A DNA stretch of 64,000 nt, taken from assembly GCA_001683735.1 (NCBI GenBank), contig LUGG01000022.1:806001-870000 (forward strand). Direction: 5' to 3'. Under the pieces are notes generated by a model that saw only the letters and a program-made list of their open reading frames with translations, did no database searches and was not told the DNA's origin. The stretch is from Grifola frondosa. Taxonomy: Eukaryota; Basidiomycota; Agaricomycetes; Polyporales; Grifolaceae. Shown here piece after piece: positions 60,261-64,000 of the stretch (position 1 is its first letter; the number at the start of each line of letters is the position of its first letter). Position numbers and translations under genes: made by a program.

Positions 60261-62699
60261 ATGGCTCCCCCAAGATGGACTACTGCGCCCGAGATGGAGT
60301 TCTTGAAAGCTAGGCTGGTACATATCTCGAACATCAAAAGCAGCGAACGCTGCACAAATTCTGGGAAACCTTATATCACGCTTGGTTTCAACAATTTCCA
60401 GAACAAGACAGGCTCTTTGGCCCCGAATGTAGCCAAATGTCACCGGAACAGATGACAATATATGGGGACGCATGCAACAATCGGCGTAAAGTACGTATGT
60501 TGTTCTCACTATGTATCACTAGTCTGTAATCACAATAAACAGAAGCTTCGCGAGTGGTTCTCAAACAACCGTGGCAACAACGGGCGGGCCGCCGCAAATG
60601 CCAAGACAATCTATGACCTGGTGACCTCGAGTGCAACGAAAGGCAAGGCGACACGCCAATACCAGGCAGTCGAGGTCTACTCGAAAAAGTATTACAGCGA
60701 ACGAGTTGGGCCTCTCGTGAAAGCGGAGATCCAGGCTCAAGGACGCCGTCTTTCGAGGAAAGAGATTCTGGACATCATCAAACGCATTACGCGCACGGTG
60801 TTCGATGCAGAATCAGACGAAGTTAAGGCCGAGATCACTGCCGAAATGGAGATCGCGCGTGCGGAGCAGCCGGCTAAGGCTGAGCCTTCGAGCGGAGAGA
60901 GGACTCCCGAGGAATATCAGACGTATGTTACCAAGTTATGTCTCATTTTCGAACTAATCCTGTTCCTCAGTGCTCTCAATGAAATGCCCGGCGTGGTGAA
61001 CAATGTCTTGAGCGCTATTGCCCAACAAACCGGATGCACTATCTTTGCACTCGTTGGCGGCCCATCGCCTGTGGAAGGGGGTGCTATTCGGACGATGAGG
61101 TAAGTCCATACACTGCGACCACATGTTCGCCGTATTAATCTAGATGTCCAGCATACATGTTGGTGCTACCGAACAAGGACAAACGTTCGAGCACTCCTGT
61201 GAGAACTTCGAAGCGAAGTACGTTACACCATTCAATACGCATCTCAAAACGGTATACCGTAAGTAATCTTTTGATATCCACGCACCTACAGCTAACAATT
61301 TCGGAACGTAGCTCCCCATATCCGCAACGCACGCGCTCTTCAAACGTCAAGGAATTCGGCATCTTCCTCAAGAGCCATCACCGAAGAAGCGTCTACACGA
61401 ACAACGTCACCAGGACTTTTAGAAGTCCCACAGCCAGTTTCGGAAGTCCCACAGCTGGATTCAACGAATCCGCCCGCATCATTCTCGTTCGATCCGACGG
61501 CGACGTCACAGCTGTCCACGTCATCCCCCGGCGTTCCAGGCAACAACGCGGAGTCCTACAGCCTTGGCGCACTCGAGAACTTGTGGTTGGATGCTGCCAA
61601 GGAGCTGGAAAATGACCAGCATTTTCCGGCAGACCTGTCGCACTATAGTCTCTCTAATCCTTCCGGACCTCTCCCCTCTGATCTCTTCAGGATATCGCCT
61701 CAGCCAGAACTCGTCTTCCCTCGTCTTCCGGACCATCTCTTTGCGGATCGCTCTGAGAATTTGGACGCTGCACTGCAAGCGGCTGAAGAGCGCACGTTCC
61801 ATGACAACCTATGTGAACGGGAACCACCATTCGGATCTTCCTCGGTTCAGGCAAACATCGGTGCTTTAGGATCCGATCTTGCTCCGGGCTTTTCGGCAGC
61901 GCGTGCTTCTTCATCCAATGCAGTAGTTCCTATCCCTCCTGCATCGGATGGAACAGTGCCCGTGCCCACTCCTTCGCCTGCATCCAATGGAACAGCGCCC
62001 TCGCCGACTCCTCCATCGGGTGCAACAGCGCCCGCGCCCATTCCCACTCCTCCATCGGGTGCAACAGCGCCCGTTCCCACTCCTTCGTCTGGTGCGACAG
62101 CGCCCGCGCCCGTTCCCACTCCTCCATGGTGCGACAGCGCCCGTTCCCGTTCCCACTCCTCCGTCAGGTGCGACAGCGCCCGTTCCCACTCTTCCATCGG
62201 TGCACCAGCGCCGCGCCGTTCCCACTCCTCCAGGTGCACAGCGCCCGTTCCCACTCCTCCGTCTGGTGCGACAACGCCCGTGCCTGTTCCCACTCCTCCA
62301 TCGGGTGCAACAGCGCCCGCGCCCGTTCCCACTCCTCCATCGGGTGCGACAGCGCCCGTGCCCGTTCCCACTCCTCCGTCAGGTGCGACAGCGCCCGTGC
62401 CAACTCCTCCTTCGACTGGCGAAGTAACACCTACATCCGACACGGAAGCGCCTGCCACCACTTCTAGTGCAGTAGCAGCAGTCAAGCCGCGCCAACGAGG
62501 CAAACGAAAAGCAACTGACTGTGTACCTATAGAGCGCCCCAAACGAGTGCGCACCATGCCTAGGAGCAAGGAAGCACCACAAAACCCTAACGAAAAGGAT
62601 AAGCAACCTCCTAAGAAGCATAAGAAACCTGCCAGAAAGGATAAGCAACCTGCGGAAAAGGATAAGCAACCTGCCAAGAAGCGCGGCAAACGAACTTGA
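60261..62699 (+). CDS. Large basidiomycete protein with conserved N domain and TPPSGATAP repeat tail (one frameshift)
   Basis: Exons 60261-60490, 60543-60922, 60971-61099, 61152-61258, 61312-62699; 744 aa with one base restored near 60318. The N-terminal 280 residues are conserved in character: MAPPRWTTAPEMEFLKARL, YLEHQKQRTLHKFWETLY, FQQFPEQDRLFGP, KLREWFSNNRG, YSKKYYSERVGPLVKAEIQA, FDAESDEVKAEI and TGCTIFALVGGPSPVEGG. It then becomes disordered, with 10-13-residue repeats (TPPSGATAPAPVP), and ends in a Lys-rich nuclear-type tail (KDKQPPKKHKKPARKDKQ). I know this architecture as a recurrent, multi-copy Agaricomycete protein of unknown function. The frame slips by one at GG 60318-60319. In 62128-62240 the repeats are read in a shifted frame (see findings). 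Confidence 0.72.
61925..62425. repeat. Coding minisatellite, 30-39-bp units
   Basis: About 15 imperfect units of the type GGTGCGACAGCGCCC + GTTCCCACTCCTCCATCG encode the TPPSGATAPxPVP tail. Unit length differs by multiples of six from optional GTGCCC / GCGCCC insertions. Two out-of-frame indels bracket about 62128-62240. Confidence 0.8.
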
Positions 62700-63312
62700 G
62701 GACTCGGAGGGTAGATGGTCGGGCGAAGCGACGCGTAGTAGCGGGTGTATCTAGTATTTCTACCACATATGTTTTCTTGTGCACCGGGACGCATTCAGTT
62801 ACCTTTCTTGGGGTTTCCACCACATATATTTTCTTGTGTATTGTCTCGCATTTCTTGCGAGTTTTGGGCCATCTTGACTCTTTAGTTGTCATATTACGTG
62901 GCGACACTTAGCACGTACACTTTATTTCTGTTTATTATATGTTGATAGCGGGATCAGTTGTTCATTCAAAAATTAAGATGTCTTTGTGCTCGTCACAGAA
63001 AATAACATAGAGTATGATAGAGTATGTATGACTTAAGAGTATGAAGACGGACTTCGGAAAAATATATATATTATATGATTTAAACTTATCATGTTATGCC
63101 CTGTTGAACGGTAGACACGGAACGGAGGGATACTTGCATTCGTACAGCAGTGTAACAGCGTGTATTTCCAAGTCGTTCAAACTCCGCCGAGGGGGCGTAC
63201 TTGCAGTGTCGTTTAAACTCCGCGAGGGGCGGTACCGAGAGTGTAGTCAATCCCAAGGAACCAAATAATAATGCAAGGGGCAACGGACGATCTCATCGCC
63301 GAGGAACGATCG
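62700..63312. other. Intergenic; short duplicated motif
   Basis: Non-coding spacer before the inverted repeat. TTTCTACCACATATGTTTTC at 62758 recurs as TTTCCACCACATATATTTTC at 62814, with TTGTG and TTGTC/TTTCTTG context also repeated. Confidence 0.45.
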
Positions 63313-63621
63313 AATCTGAAGGCACAAAAAATCGGGAATGTGGAAGCGAAAAGAGCCAGGGTGGCGGGTAAAAGCGCGCGGTCGGGCGGGAGGCAGGCGC
63401 TACTGCCCGCCACCAACAGCGAGCGGGAAGCGACCCCAGAGGGAGCGCACGGGATCCCGGGATCATGAAGGTCCAGCCTGCCTAATGCGGCAGGATCAAG
63501 TGTATTTTCGTGTCATCTGTAATTCATACATTACAGGTGTATCTGTGGCCATAGATGCCAATGCATCATCTTTCACCTGTGATCACACGGTGTTCATGTA
63601 TCAATATGACTTGTACGCCTG
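63313..63621 (+). repeat. Left arm of a perfect inverted repeat
   Basis: This arm is the exact reverse complement of 63692-64000 at every position compared: position n pairs with 127313 minus n. The repeat may extend beyond, because the partner arm meets the window edge. An ORF in the arm (from 63338) is mirrored on the other strand and is not taken as a gene. Confidence 0.9.
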
Positions 63622-63691
63622 GTTCTTGTCGCAAGATATCCATCTTTTAGAGTATATTCTCGACATTCCAACAATATATCCAGTATCATCG

Positions 63692-64000
63692 CAGGCGTAC
63701 AAGTCATATTGATACATGAACACCGTGTGATCACAGGTGAAAGATGATGCATTGGCATCTATGGCCACAGATACACCTGTAATGTATGAATTACAGATGA
63801 CACGAAAATACACTTGATCCTGCCGCATTAGGCAGGCTGGACCTTCATGATCCCGGGATCCCGTGCGCTCCCTCTGGGGTCGCTTCCCGCTCGCTGTTGG
63901 TGGCGGGCAGTAGCGCCTGCCTCCCGCCCGACCGCGCGCTTTTACCCGCCACCCTGGCTCTTTTCGCTTCCACATTCCCGATTTTTTGTGCCTTCAGATT
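63692..64000 (-). repeat. Right arm of a perfect inverted repeat, running off the window
   Basis: Reverse complement of the left arm, separated from it by a 70-base unique spacer (63622-63691). At least 309 bp, truncated by the window end. Confidence 0.9.

Noticed and set aside
63338..63975. Two mirrored 124-codon ORFs
   Set aside because: They are the same sequence read from both arms of the inverted repeat and differ only in the spacer; no independent evidence of coding.

Overview
The window looks like nuclear DNA of a basidiomycete, most likely a wood-decaying Agaricomycete of the Polyporales type. The reasons are gene-dense DNA on both strands, many short introns (about 41-70 nt) with GTRNGT donors, and the gene families present: a CBM1-GH5 mannanase, a serine-protease inhibitor of the Pleurotus POIA1 type, repeated seven-helix-like DUF6533 proteins, and a KDZ transposon with a CxC2 cysteine cluster. 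The species call is inference; no marker gene fixes it. Coding sequences were rebuilt by hand-splicing conserved peptide blocks, and exon coordinates are in the evidence fields.

Layout. 0.1-5.4 kb: UPF0643-like protein (+), alpha/beta hydrolase (+), and a long disordered nuclear-type protein (-). 5.4-6.7 kb: intergenic DNA with a cluster of ACCGTRAAT motifs. 6.7-11.8 kb: gamma-glutamyltransferase (+) and a secreted GH5 mannanase with an N-terminal CBM1 (+). 12.6-14.2 kb: DUF6533 membrane protein (+). 14.7-16.2 kb: an unresolved membrane-protein-like region (-). 16.3-17.6 kb: mitochondrial ETHE1-like metallo-beta-lactamase-fold enzyme (+). 20.1-25.2 kb: fungal protein of unknown function (+), 75-aa I9 protease inhibitor (-), HhH-GPD 3-methyladenine DNA glycosylase (+). 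25.6-26.5 kb: DUF6533 pseudogene (+). 27.5-37.0 kb: PAS-kinase-like protein kinase (+), glutathione S-transferase (+), complex I subunit NDUFS7 (+), and a long disordered protein (+). 38.0-41.0 kb: meiotic MND1 (-) divergent from a PIN-like auxin efflux carrier (+).

The right third is accessory. 41.9-50.8 kb holds three more DUF6533 genes in one orientation (two apparently whole, one 5'-truncated) among gene remnants. 51.9-55.6 kb is a KDZ DNA transposon gene (-). 55.6-59 kb holds diverged tandem duplications. 59.0-62.7 kb is a divergent pair: a gene with an RNase H1 N-terminal-like domain (-) and a 744-aa proline-repeat protein (+). The last 688 bases are a perfect inverted repeat with 309-bp arms reaching the window edge.

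The most consequential observation is technical-biological. At least eight otherwise convincing genes, including housekeeping ones (NDUFS7, MND1, DNA glycosylase), each carry a single-base frameshift, mostly at a homopolymer run or doubled base. Together with the edge palindrome this suggests an insufficiently polished long-read assembly, and gene calls here should be read with that in mind. The genes do not form one pathway: they are housekeeping and decay-related genes interspersed with expanded membrane-protein and transposon families.
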